From Ktedonosporobacter rubrisoli (GTDB lineage: Bacteria > Chloroflexota > Ktedonobacteria > Ktedonobacterales > Ktedonobacteraceae): 64,000 nucleotides of DNA. Positions 56,038-64,000 of the stretch are shown in pieces (within the stretch, counting starts at the first letter, position 1; each line of letters begins with the position of its first letter). Position numbers and translations under genes: made by a program. Below the pieces are notes generated by a model. The model had not been told where the DNA came from, ran no database searches, and worked only from the letters and a program-made list of their open reading frames with translations. The DNA is taken from positions 11,160,001-11,224,000 of the forward strand of contig NZ_CP035758.1 in assembly GCF_004208415.1 (NCBI RefSeq), in the 5' to 3' direction.

Positions 56038-57453
56038 TCAACGAGAGGAGAAAGACGGTTCTGCCAGAGTGTCAAGCATCTGTGCCACTTCGCTGGCCGA
56101 AGCAGGACTACTTAACGCGTCCTGTACCTCGCGTGAAAGTGGTAATGGAACCCGGTAGCCGGGAATGAAGCCGCTCCAGGGAGCAGAAGAAAGAAGATTG
56201 CCAGCAGCTGTAAAAGGACTGGGATCATCAGAAACGGTCCAGAGAGCATCATCCTTGACAAGCACGGGCATTAATCCCAGCTTGACGAGCTGAGCTAGCT
56301 GCGTGAAGAGTAAAGCCTGTTGTCGACCACGAATCTGGGCTTCCCAGGCGAGCCGAGATTGTGAATGCGTCAGTAAAGATATGCTTAACTCAGCAATTTG
56401 TCTGATGCTCCGCGCTGCATTGATCCGCGCCTGGAGGTGACGATAGCGCCGCGGTTGAGTGTAGAGAAGCGTCATAGCCTGCCATAAATTGTTAGCCCAG
56501 GGCTTGAGCTGGGTATGAGACTGCGGCCAGAAAATACCTTCCAGAACCCGGACATGGTAACCTATCTGTTGACAGCAAGCGAACAAGGGTGTGCTAATCC
56601 AGGCCTGCTCCAGACAGCCGGGAAGGAGTTTCCCATCGAAGAGAGAGCCGGCGCGTTCCAGTTGGACGTGCCAGATTCCCGGATGTATTCCATCGGCCTC
56701 GCGCCCCTGAGGAGATGACTGTTGCTCTCCGATTCCTAACCGAACGTCGAGGCAGGCCTGCAGGAGCCGTGAGGCATGAGCATACTTGTGCAAGTAGCGC
56801 TGACGTTGTTCGACCAGGGTCAAGGGACGCATCCAGGACAAAGCGGCAACCTCTGGCTGTATGTATGCTGCAGACTTTTCTTCAGTTGCAGACGAGGCCT
56901 CCTGAGAAAAGGAATGAGACGACCAGCCCTGCTGGTCCTTGCGCAGTTCTGCGAGAAGTTGGGAGGCCAGCTGCTCAGGCGTCTCGGTGATCTGGTGGGC
57001 AAGCACCTGGTCTAGATAAACGATAGTTGCTAGTAGGGTTGTCGCGTTGGGAAGAGACCAGTCCCAGCCAGTATAGGCAGGAAAGGTCAGCGTAAGATGG
57101 CGGCGGGGATGCTTATTTCCCAAGTCTCTGGGCCAGAAGAGGGCGCTGGCCGGGCGTTGTGGATCTGTCGTAGCGGGACGTACTAGAGAGAGCCAGCGTG
57201 AGCCCACCTGCTCTAAACTGGCACAAGTGCAGTCTTGCGAAAAGTTGCTGGCAGGCAAGACCCACACAGAGCTGAGCCCTTGCTGCCATAGATACGCAAG
57301 CAAGCCATCCGTTGTTCCCGCTTCTGGAGGGAGCAGATGGAGATCTTGCACGCCTCGGCCCTGGTGCATGGCTCCCATTAGCAATTCATGATCTGTAAGG
57401 ACTCCAAGGGATAATTGGGAATGGTGTATCTGGGAGCGTGCTATGCTACTCAT
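56038..57453 (-). CDS. Unknown 471-residue protein
   Basis: No family recognised with confidence. Rich in Gln, Leu, Ser and Trp; no signal or membrane helix. The C-terminal half has a layout loosely like protein-primed family B DNA polymerase palm regions: a GIWHVQLE strand, then ISTPLFACCQQIGYHVRVLE, a helix, and VKDDALWTVSDDP where motif C (YxDTDS) would fall. The match is by eye and could be chance. ATG 57453 is chosen because GGAG lies 6-7 bases upstream; an in-frame ATG at 57480 has none. A single gene, convergent with the DUF4185 gene. Confidence 0.6.
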   Translation of the reverse strand: MSSIARSQIHHSQLSLGVLTDHELLMGAMHQGRGVQDLHLLPPEAGTTDGLLAYLWQQGLSSVWVLPASNFSQDCTCASLEQVGSRWLSLVRPATTDPQRPASALFWPRDLGNKHPRRHLTLTFPAYTGWDWSLPNATTLLATIVYLDQVLAHQITETPEQLASQLLAELRKDQQGWSSHSFSQEASSATEEKSAAYIQPEVAALSWMRPLTLVEQRQRYLHKYAHASRLLQACLDVRLGIGEQQSSPQGREADGIHPGIWHVQLERAGSLFDGKLLPGCLEQAWISTPLFACCQQIGYHVRVLEGIFWPQSHTQLKPWANNLWQAMTLLYTQPRRYRHLQARINAARSIRQIAELSISLLTHSQSRLAWEAQIRGRQQALLFTQLAQLVKLGLMPVLVKDDALWTVSDDPSPFTAAGNLLSSAPWSGFIPGYRVPLPLSREVQDALSSPASASEVAQMLDTLAEPSFSSR

Positions 57454-57769
57454 CAACTTCTCCGATCCAACAGAAGGCATTAAACTTTCTACAGCTTCTT
57501 ACAAAAGGCTATTCTTCTCGTGAAGGGTAAAAACGGCAAAATTGGGCAGTGTTTTCAAGTGAGAGCATATACCTGAGGAGAAGCCAGAAAGAGTCCATAT
57601 TCCACCGTTTATTGAGATCGCTGATGCAGATAGCTACTGTGAAGGAGATAGAGCAATAATTTTATCAATGCATGGGGCAGGAGCTGTTTATATAAAATGG
57701 GAAGTAAACTTTGCTGTCCAGCATGAAGTTTTTAACATTTATGTGCGTGCAAAGTGCGATATATAACAA
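57454..57769. other. Intergenic region upstream of the 471-residue gene
   Basis: About 315 bases, A/T-rich, without a gene. It ends at the terminator of the GlsB-family gene. Confidence 0.4.
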
Positions 57770-57804
57770 AAAGTGGGGATAGGGTTGCGCGCTACCCCCA
57801 CTTT
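57770..57804 (-). terminator. Intrinsic terminator of the GlsB/YeaQ-family gene
   Basis: 9-bp stem AAAGTGGGG / CCCCACTTT. On the minus strand the stem runs into TTTTTGTTAT. Confidence 0.8.
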
Positions 57805-57817
57805 GAGAGAAGGTTGT

Positions 57818-58162
57818 CTACCAGAAAAGGCGGCGGCGGGGACGACGGACATAGCCACCACGCCGATAGTAATGGCGTTCATAGTATGGCCGATAAACGC
57901 GATGGTAGGCAAAAGCACTCCATAGAGCCGTAAGGATGGCAGCTACAATAATAGAGCTAATCAGCGGGACCCCGGCGATTTGGGGATCGCCGGCAATATG
58001 GATGCCTAAGAGACCAACGATAAGGAAGATAGCGATAAACCCGATAATCGTAGCACCAATAATTCCGTCTGGCGCTCTTCTACGCGCAATCAACTCGCCT
58101 AAGACACCGACAATCAAGGAAATGAGAAGCCATACTAATAAATTTTCGATAGTTAAATGCAT
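57818..58162 (-). CDS. GlsB/YeaQ/YmgE-family membrane protein
   Basis: 114 residues with three hydrophobic helices (LLVWLLISLIVGVLGELIA, GIIGATIIGFIAIFLIVGLLG, LISSIIVAAILTALWSAFAYH). The small Gly-rich repeat typical of transglycosylase-associated stress proteins is present. The tail is strikingly rich in Arg and Tyr (YYERHYYRRGGYVRRPRRR), probably cytoplasmic and nucleic-acid- or lipid-binding; this tail is longer than usual. ATG 58162 has AAGGAGG 9 bases upstream; TTG 58171 is the alternative. Confidence 0.8.
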   Translation of the reverse strand: MHLTIENLLVWLLISLIVGVLGELIARRRAPDGIIGATIIGFIAIFLIVGLLGIHIAGDPQIAGVPLISSIIVAAILTALWSAFAYHRVYRPYYERHYYRRGGYVRRPRRRLFW

Positions 58163-58465
58163 ATATATCAACCTCCTTATTGTAAATCATCCCTCATATA
58201 TCCTGCTGGTAACACGGATAAGCCCGTCTTTTGGCTTCAATCCATAATAGTTGCCTTTTGCCCTCCTTCTTATTTTCCTTGATCTGTTTTTCAGCTTCTA
58301 AGTTGCCTGCTAGCGATAAAAAACATCCCTGGTTTCAATATTTGAAACCAGGGATGTGGCACCCTTGGGGAAACTGCATAAGCAATTGCAGTTTCAGATA
58401 TGTAGATATTGGCTCTAATTAACGCACATCAAGAGGAGAGCTATTGCGCTCGACCGCATGACATG
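58163..58465. other. Intergenic region between GlsB and LysM genes
   Basis: 303 bases; holds the LysM gene terminator (58316-58357) and the GlsB promoter region. A second, smaller inverted repeat (CAATTGCAGTT region) adds nothing clear. Confidence 0.45.
58316..58357 (-). terminator. Intrinsic terminator of the LysM-transglycosylase gene
   Basis: Perfect 15-bp stem ACATCCCTGGTTTCA / TGAAACCAGGGATGT with a 5-base loop. The minus-strand 3' arm is followed by TTTTTTATC. Confidence 0.9.
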
Positions 58466-59119
58466 CTATGGCTGGCACTGCCACTCTCTCCAACTGTAGC
58501 CATCCCGCACAAAAATTTCGTGAGCGGCATTGATATTGGCCCAGGCGTCGTAGGGCGAATTTCCAGCTTGCGAAGTGCTACCCCAGGTACTGGGATAAAG
58601 AATTTGGAAAACTCCTGCAGCGTTGCTGCCCCCAATAGAGAAGGAATTACGTGCGCCAGGATTCAAAGTAGATTCGCACATGGCAACACGGACAGCCGCA
58701 GGTCCGTAAGGTCCGAAGACCTGATTAATCATAGAGATAATCTGCCCACTAGAGGCATTAGCGTTCAAGGGTGCGTTGTATACGCGGGCCTGTGCATTAT
58801 TTCCCGATCCACCAGGGATGCAAACTTTCTGGCCTGCATAGATAAGATTGGAATTATTGATGTGATTGTGGCTCGCCAAAGCTGCTGCACTGGTACTATA
58901 ACGTGATGCAATTCCTCCCAGCGTGTCACCGCTTGCAACACTATAGGTTTGGTCTCCCTTCGCACAGGCTTCTTGAGCCTGGGCTTGTCGCACTGGACCA
59001 TTTATGAGGAACGCTGCACCAAGGACTACCAAACCAAGGACGACAAGGGCGGCTTTACCAAGAAAACGCGGCCTGTTGTCATGTTGTAAGAACTTTCTGA
59101 CGTACTGATTAACTTGCAA
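58466..59119 (-). CDS. Exported LysM plus lytic-transglycosylase-like protein
   Basis: 217 residues. An N-terminal membrane anchor or signal (KAALVVLGLVVLGAAFLI, then AQAQEA) is followed by a LysM domain (TYSVASGDTLGGIASRYSTS ... NNSNLIYAGQKVCIPGG). The C-terminal domain resembles SLT/lysozyme-like folds: RVAMCESTLNPGARN with the catalytic Glu, then AAGVFQILYPSTWGS and DAWANINAAHEIF. It should cut peptidoglycan glycan strands at the cell surface, acting in wall turnover or resuscitation. Paired cysteines (CAKG...CIPG and CEST...CQP) suggest disulfides. Single gene. Confidence 0.92.
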   Translation of the reverse strand: MQVNQYVRKFLQHDNRPRFLGKAALVVLGLVVLGAAFLINGPVRQAQAQEACAKGDQTYSVASGDTLGGIASRYSTSAAALASHNHINNSNLIYAGQKVCIPGGSGNNAQARVYNAPLNANASSGQIISMINQVFGPYGPAAVRVAMCESTLNPGARNSFSIGGSNAAGVFQILYPSTWGSTSQAGNSPYDAWANINAAHEIFVRDGYSWREWQCQP

Positions 59120-59681
59120 AGAAACCTCTTTTCTTTAAAAACTGACGAGCTTTTGTCTGACTGATGTTCCATCTGGCACCTATGGTCAATAGAGATTGGC
59201 GGTCCCTGTTTGACTCATATGGAACAGCCATATAATAGCATGAGCTATTTTGAATCACAAAAATATACTCTGGCATATAGCCCAAATGTACTATGTGCAG
59301 AAATCTCTATAAAATTCCATTGACTTAGCATAAATAGGTGGAACGTAGTATTAGCAAAAGTAATGAAGCTAGAAAAGATGCTGCTCGGATACTTCTAGAA
59401 AGACTGTATCCATGGCTTCAGAGAAGAGTTTATTAATCGATTGAGGGCAACATAAGGGAGCGAGTAAGCATTATTTTTTCGCTCAAGTACTGAGCAGCAA
59501 TAGAGGAAAAAAGTGAACTAAAAACTCGGTATTCTCCCTGGAACAAGTATCCCTTAATTCTTGCGAGCTTCTCTTGATAGCCTTTGCCTGAATTGCCATG
59601 GCAAAAGATCGAGGGATATTTCTAGCTATCCTGCGGCTCAGCAATTCACTAGAGCCTGGGAGAGTACCGATATACGTTTTT
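59120..59681. other. Intergenic region, no gene recognised
   Basis: 562 bases between the LysM gene start and the end of the alcohol dehydrogenase gene. A 69-codon minus frame at 59483-59692 overlaps the dehydrogenase stop and has no family signature. I see no riboswitch, although LysM genes elsewhere can carry c-di-AMP riboswitches. Confidence 0.45.
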
Positions 59682-60707
59682 TTACTCAGCAATAATAACT
59701 GCCTTTAGTGCATTACCTGGATTGGCTACCAGGTGGAAGGCTTGAGCGGCGTCTTGTAGCGCAAAGCTGTGCGTAATTACCGTTTCGGCCTGAATACGCT
59801 TGCTCTGTAGCAGTTCTAGCGCCTGACGAGTCTCATAAGGTCCTGCTGAATAGCTTGTGCGCAGCGTGATCTCCTGAAAGAAGAGCTGATTGGGCGTAAC
59901 TGGCAATATTTCGGTTGGCGGAGGGGGCGCAAAGAGGAGAACAGTCCCACCCGGGCCAACCAGCTCAAGGCCCTGTTGCATAGCGCTAATTTTAGAAGGG
60001 GTCACGATGACAACATCGGGTTTCTGCCCATTATTCGCCGCGCAGATTTGCGCTAACAGCGGTGCCGCCTGCGGGTCAAGAGCGATATCGGCTCCCACCT
60101 CCAGCGTACGCTGGCGACGATAGGCAATTGGATCAACTGTAATAACCCTGAGTGCACCACGCTGCTTGACCAGTTGCGAAATCATTAGCCCATTGCTGCC
60201 GGCTCCTAAAATTACCACAACATCTCCCGGGCGGATGGCTGCTCGCTCAACGCCTCGGATACAGCAAGCTAGCGGTTCAATTAAAATAGCTTCTTCAAAA
60301 GATAAACTATCAGGCAGTGGGAGGACATCAAGCTGCACGTTTGGGGCCGGAACACGAATATATTCGGCAAGTCCGCCCGGATCAAGGCGTGTAGCGCGAA
60401 ACGTGGAGCACTGAGAAAATGATCCACGCTGGCAGAAATGGCAAACCATGCAGGGAACGTGATGGTGAAGAAATACGCGTTGGCCTACCGCAAATTGCTG
60501 TACGCCGTCACCAACTTCCGCTACAACTCCAACCGGCTCATGTCCTGGATAAAGTGGAGCCCGGGGACGCATATACCATTCCATCACGTCGCTAGCACAT
60601 AGTCCACAGGCCCGTAACTGCACGAGCAATTCACCAGGACCAATGCGGGGTACTGGCTTATCGACAATACGTACATCGTCATTAGAGTGATATTCAACGA
60701 CACGCAT
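59682..60707 (-). CDS. Zinc-dependent alcohol/sorbitol dehydrogenase-family protein
   Basis: 341 residues of the medium-chain dehydrogenase family. Catalytic zinc ligands lie in RACGLCASDV (Cys) and YPGHEPVG (His, Glu). The structural zinc site has four cysteines in CMVCHFCQRGSFSQC. The NAD(P)-binding Rossmann motif is VVILGAGSNGLMI, followed by RVITVDP with an Asp favouring NAD. It should oxidise a polyol or secondary alcohol; the closest look is to sorbitol/threonine dehydrogenases. ATG 60707 (MRVVEYH) is chosen. It follows the cupin gene by 5 bases and shares an operon with dhaM. Confidence 0.9.
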   Translation of the reverse strand: MRVVEYHSNDDVRIVDKPVPRIGPGELLVQLRACGLCASDVMEWYMRPRAPLYPGHEPVGVVAEVGDGVQQFAVGQRVFLHHHVPCMVCHFCQRGSFSQCSTFRATRLDPGGLAEYIRVPAPNVQLDVLPLPDSLSFEEAILIEPLACCIRGVERAAIRPGDVVVILGAGSNGLMISQLVKQRGALRVITVDPIAYRRQRTLEVGADIALDPQAAPLLAQICAANNGQKPDVVIVTPSKISAMQQGLELVGPGGTVLLFAPPPPTEILPVTPNQLFFQEITLRTSYSAGPYETRQALELLQSKRIQAETVITHSFALQDAAQAFHLVANPGNALKAVIIAE

Positions 60708-60712
60708 ATAAT

Positions 60713-61093
60713 TTACCTTTTTGCGGGAACAACGCAAATAAAGCCAAATGGCTCGTCACCTAACGTAAAGAACTGATGAACATCGTTGCCTGAGATATAG
60801 ATTACATCTCCTGTACTTACCTCGTGCTCTTCCTCTTCAAGGCGTAAACGCGCGCGGCCATGGAGGACATATACCCCATGATCATGAGCATGTTGATCGA
60901 GCGAGGTATAGCCGCCAGGCTGCACGGCAAAGTAGCGCATATGAAAGTGCGGAGCGCCCTCGTCGTTTCCAACTAAAATTTGGCGCGTCGCCTCTTTGGC
61001 CCTGCTATTATCGGGTCCATAAGCGCTTACTGGTATGTCTTGCCAGCGTAGTTCGCCTTGCTCTAATTTCTTAAAGCGATGAATCTTGCTCAT
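60713..61093 (-). CDS. Cupin-domain protein
   Basis: 126 residues. Single cupin barrel with the metal site in PHFHMRYFAVQPGG ... HAHDHGVYVLHGRARL (motif 1 His residues) and ISGNDVHQF (motif 2 His). It is of the sort that binds small sugars or acts as an isomerase or sensor; function unknown. Middle gene of dhaM-cupin-dehydrogenase: 24 bases after dhaM and 5 before the dehydrogenase. Confidence 0.85.
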   Translation of the reverse strand: MSKIHRFKKLEQGELRWQDIPVSAYGPDNSRAKEATRQILVGNDEGAPHFHMRYFAVQPGGYTSLDQHAHDHGVYVLHGRARLRLEEEEHEVSTGDVIYISGNDVHQFFTLGDEPFGFICVVPAKR

Positions 61094-61117
61094 CCCTTAT
61101 GATCTCCATCTTGTGGA

Positions 61118-61531
61118 CTATTCAGACTCTTTATCCCGTACTTTGGGCACCATTACGGCGCCCTCTGCTGCCTGAGCAACCTCGTCAAGGTTGCTGCCGG
61201 TAGAAGCTTCTACTGCTGCGATTACAGCTCCTTCTACAAGCGGAGCAGAGCTAATTTTAATGCGTTCTGCTTGTTCGGGGGCTAGCGCTTCTATGGCCAT
61301 CTCTGTGGTCATTACGGCGCTGCCCAGATCTAGCAGAACGAGCGTACCATCCGGACTATTTGCCTGCTGTAATGCGTCCATTACCTTATCTATCGAGGTT
61401 CCGAGGGAACCATCTGCGCTTCCACCGGCTACAGCAATCGTAACTTCTCCCTGGGCCATCTGGCCGGCCAGCTCTGCCACGCCATGGGCGAGGCGCTCGC
61501 TATGAGAAACAATTACCAGACTGACTGTCAT
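61118..61531 (-). CDS. dhaM: DhaM, PTS EIIA-like phosphoryl donor of dihydroxyacetone kinase
   Basis: 137 residues of the EIIA-mannose/DhaM fold. It takes phosphate from HPr and passes it to DhaL, which uses it to phosphorylate dihydroxyacetone. The phosphorylated His is His10 in LVIVSHSERLAHG; the family segment GTLVLLDLGSAVMTTEMAIE follows. Only the single EIIA domain is present, with no HPr or EI extension as in E. coli DhaM. dhaK and dhaL are not in the window, so the partner genes lie elsewhere or the role differs. First gene of its operon. Confidence 0.92.
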   Translation of the reverse strand: MTVSLVIVSHSERLAHGVAELAGQMAQGEVTIAVAGGSADGSLGTSIDKVMDALQQANSPDGTLVLLDLGSAVMTTEMAIEALAPEQAERIKISSAPLVEGAVIAAVEASTGSNLDEVAQAAEGAVMVPKVRDKESE

Positions 61532-61756
61532 GGAATGGCTCCTTACTTGAGAAGATCTTCTCCTGCTTACTGATTTCCTTTTATCGCACTCGCAAGCCAG
61601 AATTTGTGGAATGCTGGCCTCCGTTCTATTGTACTATGCAGGGCAGATAAAGGCCATCTCGCTTGTGGGTGAGGGATAGGAGCTCCTCTTGCTTTAGCAT
61701 GGTGTCAATTATCAGGCCACGGATGACAGCACTATACATTCGTATATTTATATAGA

Positions 61757-61786
61757 TTGTCTCCCCGCTATCTTTCAGGTTATAAT
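61757..61786 (+). promoter_or_regulatory. Sigma-70-type promoter of the lipid-kinase gene
   Basis: TTGTCT (61757-61762), an 18-base spacer and a perfect TATAAT (61781-61786), 39 bases before the start codon. Confidence 0.7.
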
Positions 61787-61825
61787 GCTCTTGATTTATA
61801 GTAAAGACGGATTAAAGAGGCAAAA

Positions 61826-62926
61826 ATGCATACTAACTTATTTCAACCACACAGGGCCATAGTTATACATAGTCCTCACGCAGGCAGAGCTTCTCAATTA
61901 TCTCAGGTGCTGGATTATGTGCGCCAGGCGGGGATCGAAATCATTGAAACATTGGCCATCACCGAGCTTGATGGTTTGCCTGTTCAGGGTCAGCACTGGC
62001 GTGATGCTGGCTGTGAGATTGCTATTGCTGCCGGTGGTGATGGCCTGATAGGAGGCGTGATTACACATATTGCCAGGAGCCATTTGCCCCTTGGTATTCT
62101 GCCTCTAGGCACTGCTAATGATATTGCGCGCTCGCTCAATATTCCCCTGAATATCCAGGAAGCTGCCGAGCTTATCGGGCATGGAAAGCTTGTAGCTGTT
62201 GATATCGGTGAAGCCGTGCCTGCAGAGCAAGCACCTCATGGACTTAATCCTCAAATCGGGGGACGTTCACTTGCCTCGATTCCGCGTCAGCACCATGGCT
62301 TTTTTGCCCATACACTCACTACTGGCCTCAATGTGCAATTTGCACGCCTGGCTACCAACGTTGCAACCCGACAGCGCTATGGGCGTTTAACTTACCCAGT
62401 AGCTGCACTTGAGGTGTTGCGCAATTATCAGGCGCTTGAGGTTTCCTTACGTATGGATGGTGCGGTCTGGCCCTCTGGGACCTCTGAGCCAGCGGCTGCA
62501 GGCGTTGTCGATGGGCCTATCACCGTAAAGTACCATGCTTTGCAGGTTGCAGTAATTAATGCCCCTATATTTGGAGGCGCATGGCAGCTCTCAATTCCTG
62601 GAGCAGCTATAGATGATCAATTACTTGACATTATTATTATTGAGGAGATCGATCTCAAGGAACTGAGTGCAGCTATTGCACGTATTTTTAATCCGCAGGT
62701 CGATTCTGAGCTTTCTCCAACTGGCGAATATATCAAATATGGAGTGCTTCATCCTGCCGAGTTGGTAAGCGGGATATCAGGAGTGCACCACTTCCAGGCT
62801 CGCGGGGTAACGATTATAACGAGTACAGATCCACAGGATATCACCCTGGATGGTGAGTTGCGTGGCCGAACACCGACATATGCCTGCACGGCGAAAGAGC
62901 AGCTACAGGTCGTCGTTCCCGCCTGA
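61826..62926 (+). CDS. Diacylglycerol/lipid kinase family protein
   Basis: 366 residues of the DAGK/sphingosine-kinase/YegS fold. Nucleotide-binding segment IAAGGDGLIGGVITHI near residue 70, LPLGTANDIARSL near 92, then the C-terminal beta-sandwich (VINAPIFGGAWQLSIPGA, ITLDGELRGRTP). The usual GGDGT motif reads GGDGL; Thr to Leu is uncommon and may change activity. Two inserts rich in Pro and Gly (residues ~130-150 and ~215-230) make it longer than YegS-like proteins. Likely phosphorylates a lipid headgroup at the membrane. Single gene with its own promoter. Confidence 0.86.
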   Translation: MHTNLFQPHRAIVIHSPHAGRASQLSQVLDYVRQAGIEIIETLAITELDGLPVQGQHWRDAGCEIAIAAGGDGLIGGVITHIARSHLPLGILPLGTANDIARSLNIPLNIQEAAELIGHGKLVAVDIGEAVPAEQAPHGLNPQIGGRSLASIPRQHHGFFAHTLTTGLNVQFARLATNVATRQRYGRLTYPVAALEVLRNYQALEVSLRMDGAVWPSGTSEPAAAGVVDGPITVKYHALQVAVINAPIFGGAWQLSIPGAAIDDQLLDIIIIEEIDLKELSAAIARIFNPQVDSELSPTGEYIKYGVLHPAELVSGISGVHHFQARGVTIITSTDPQDITLDGELRGRTPTYACTAKEQLQVVVPA

Positions 62927-63022
62927 TGAGGAATGATATGCCCTTGCTATTGGTGTGATAGGAAGTGTACAATTTGAAACGAACTATAATGAGAACATTA
63001 TTTCCAGAAAGGGATACTGGGC

Positions 63023-64000
63023 ATGAGTGACCTCAAAGCGTTTCCTATTTTTGACGGGCATAATGATACATTACTTCGGCTCTATCTCCCCAAGCAGAAC
63101 GAAAATCGCGATTTCTTTAAAGAGAGCCAGCAGGGGCACCTTGACTTGCCGCGTGCGCGCCGTGGAGGCTTTGCAGGCGGATTTTTTGCGATCTTTACAC
63201 CAGATCTGGCTCCTGAACGTAAGATGGAAGCTAACCTCATATTTACCGAGAAGGGCTATGAGGTGCGCCCTTTTCTTGCCATTGATCCATTCCATGCCCA
63301 GCGTTTTACTATAGGCGTGATGGCAAGCCTGTTTCGTCTGGAAGCTGCTTCACAGGGTCAGGTCAAAGTTGTGCGCACGGTTAGCGAGCTTGAGTATTGC
63401 CTGCAGAACAATATCCTGGCCATCGTTCTACACTTTGAGGGCGCTGAAGCTATTGATCCAAAGCTCGATGCCCTTGAAGTCTTCTATCAAGCGGGATTGC
63501 GTTCACTTGGTATAGTCTGGAGCCGCCCTAATGCCTTTGGCCATGGTGTACCCTTTAAATTTCCCCACTCTCCTGATACCGGTCCTGGCCTGACTGCTGC
63601 GGGTCGCGAACTGGTGCACGCTTGTAACCGCCTGGGGATTATGCTGGATCTTTCCCACCTCAATGAACAGGGTTTCTGGGATGTGGCGCGGCTCTCTGAG
63701 ATGCCACTGGTTGTAACCCATTCGGCAGCTTATGCGCTTTGTCACTCAACGCGCAATCTAACAGATCGGCAACTGGGCGCAATCAAGGATTCAGAGGGCC
63801 TGGTCGGACTCAATTTTGAAGTCTCAAATATGCGTGAGGATGCCATGGACGACCCAGATACGCCTTTAGAAGTGATGGTACGCCATATAGACTATCTTGT
63901 TGAACGGGTTGGCATTGAAGGCGTGGGTTTTGGCTCCGATTTTGACGGCGGTATCACACCTTCACGAGAGTTAGGGGACGTCACAGGATTGCCTAGACTC
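63023..64000 (+). CDS. Membrane dipeptidase (peptidase M19), 3' end cut by the window
   Basis: The first 326 residues of a renal-dipeptidase-type zinc amidohydrolase. Zinc ligands are visible: the FDGHNDTLLRL motif (HxD) at residues 10-20, the bridging Glu in HFEGAEAI near 140, His residues in DLSHLNE near 210 and THSAAYAL near 235, and the conserved GFGSDFDGGI near the window edge. It hydrolyses dipeptides; bacterial members are often active on D-amino-acid dipeptides. AGAAAGGG lies before the ATG. The frame is open to base 64000. Confidence 0.93.
   Translation, partial: MSDLKAFPIFDGHNDTLLRLYLPKQNENRDFFKESQQGHLDLPRARRGGFAGGFFAIFTPDLAPERKMEANLIFTEKGYEVRPFLAIDPFHAQRFTIGVMASLFRLEAASQGQVKVVRTVSELEYCLQNNILAIVLHFEGAEAIDPKLDALEVFYQAGLRSLGIVWSRPNAFGHGVPFKFPHSPDTGPGLTAAGRELVHACNRLGIMLDLSHLNEQGFWDVARLSEMPLVVTHSAAYALCHSTRNLTDRQLGAIKDSEGLVGLNFEVSNMREDAMDDPDTPLEVMVRHIDYLVERVGIEGVGFGSDFDGGITPSRELGDVTGLPRL

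Noticed and set aside
58409..58906. 165-codon plus-strand frame over the LysM gene
   Set aside because: Antisense to a protein with clear signal, LysM and transglycosylase domains.
59120..59681. c-di-AMP (ydaO-type) riboswitch before the LysM transglycosylase
   Set aside because: Such riboswitches often precede wall hydrolases, but the conserved motifs could not be found on the minus strand.
1..64000. tRNA genes, CRISPR arrays, insertion sequences or phage genes
   Set aside because: No T-loop/CCA pattern, regular repeat array, transposase, integrase or structural phage gene was seen by eye.

Overview
The window looks like a chromosomal segment from a Ktedonobacteria-like Chloroflexota bacterium. 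This is an inference from gene content: a ~1,100-residue isoleucyl-tRNA synthetase with a DUF5915-type tail, a DUF6391 protein, four Ser/Thr kinases carrying FHA, zinc-ribbon or WD40 domains, a Hen1/Pnkp RNA-repair cassette, and many secreted or Tat-exported proteins. No rRNA, tRNA, CRISPR array, transposase or integrase was seen. Intrinsic terminators and Shine-Dalgarno sites are easy to read, and many starts were chosen from them.

Layout. 1-4.75 kb: tail of an unknown + strand gene, then a minus-strand T-box-alaX-ileS operon; the T-box specifier reads best as AUC (Ile). 4.9-9.0 kb: sucA-sucB, the E1 and E2 subunits of 2-oxoglutarate dehydrogenase. 9.2-15.2 kb: FHA kinase, DUF6391 protein, rhodanese, APH-fold protein and a frameshifted kinase. 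15.7-22.6 kb: histone-deacetylase-family enzyme, kynureninase, MaoC-like hydratase, DUF5679 mini-protein and a large exported membrane protein. 22.8-33.1 kb: two tandem Eco57I-type DNA methyltransferases (minus) diverge from Hen1-RlaP-Pnkp (plus), an RNA 3'-end methylation, nucleotidyl transfer and end-healing/sealing system. 33.3-40.9 kb: transketolase of vertebrate-like length, SGNH lipase, small membrane protein, cobalamin-binding-like protein, DUF815 ATPase and IclR regulator. 41.3-46.2 kb: two tandem kinase-WD40 receptors, both frameshifted. 46.2-46.6 kb: a stretch dense in hairpins, a structured-RNA candidate. 46.9-54.1 kb: TetR regulator diverging from metE, DUF4349 lipoprotein, otsB, and an RluA-type pseudouridine synthase with a small partner gene. 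54.2-59.1 kb: a Tat-exported DUF4185 (GH183-like) enzyme behind an array of operator-like palindromes, an unknown 471-residue protein, a GlsB/YeaQ membrane protein and a LysM lytic transglycosylase. 59.7-64.0 kb: dhaM-cupin-alcohol dehydrogenase operon, a lipid/diacylglycerol kinase and the start of an M19 dipeptidase.

Two themes stand out. The 22.8-33.1 kb block combines DNA modification and RNA repair and could be a defence or damage-response locus. Also, four minus-strand genes (alaX and three kinases) each break where one C appears to be missing from a C4-C5 run in the coding strand. This is either a systematic homopolymer undercall or genuine slippage, and it must be settled before any of the four is called a pseudogene.
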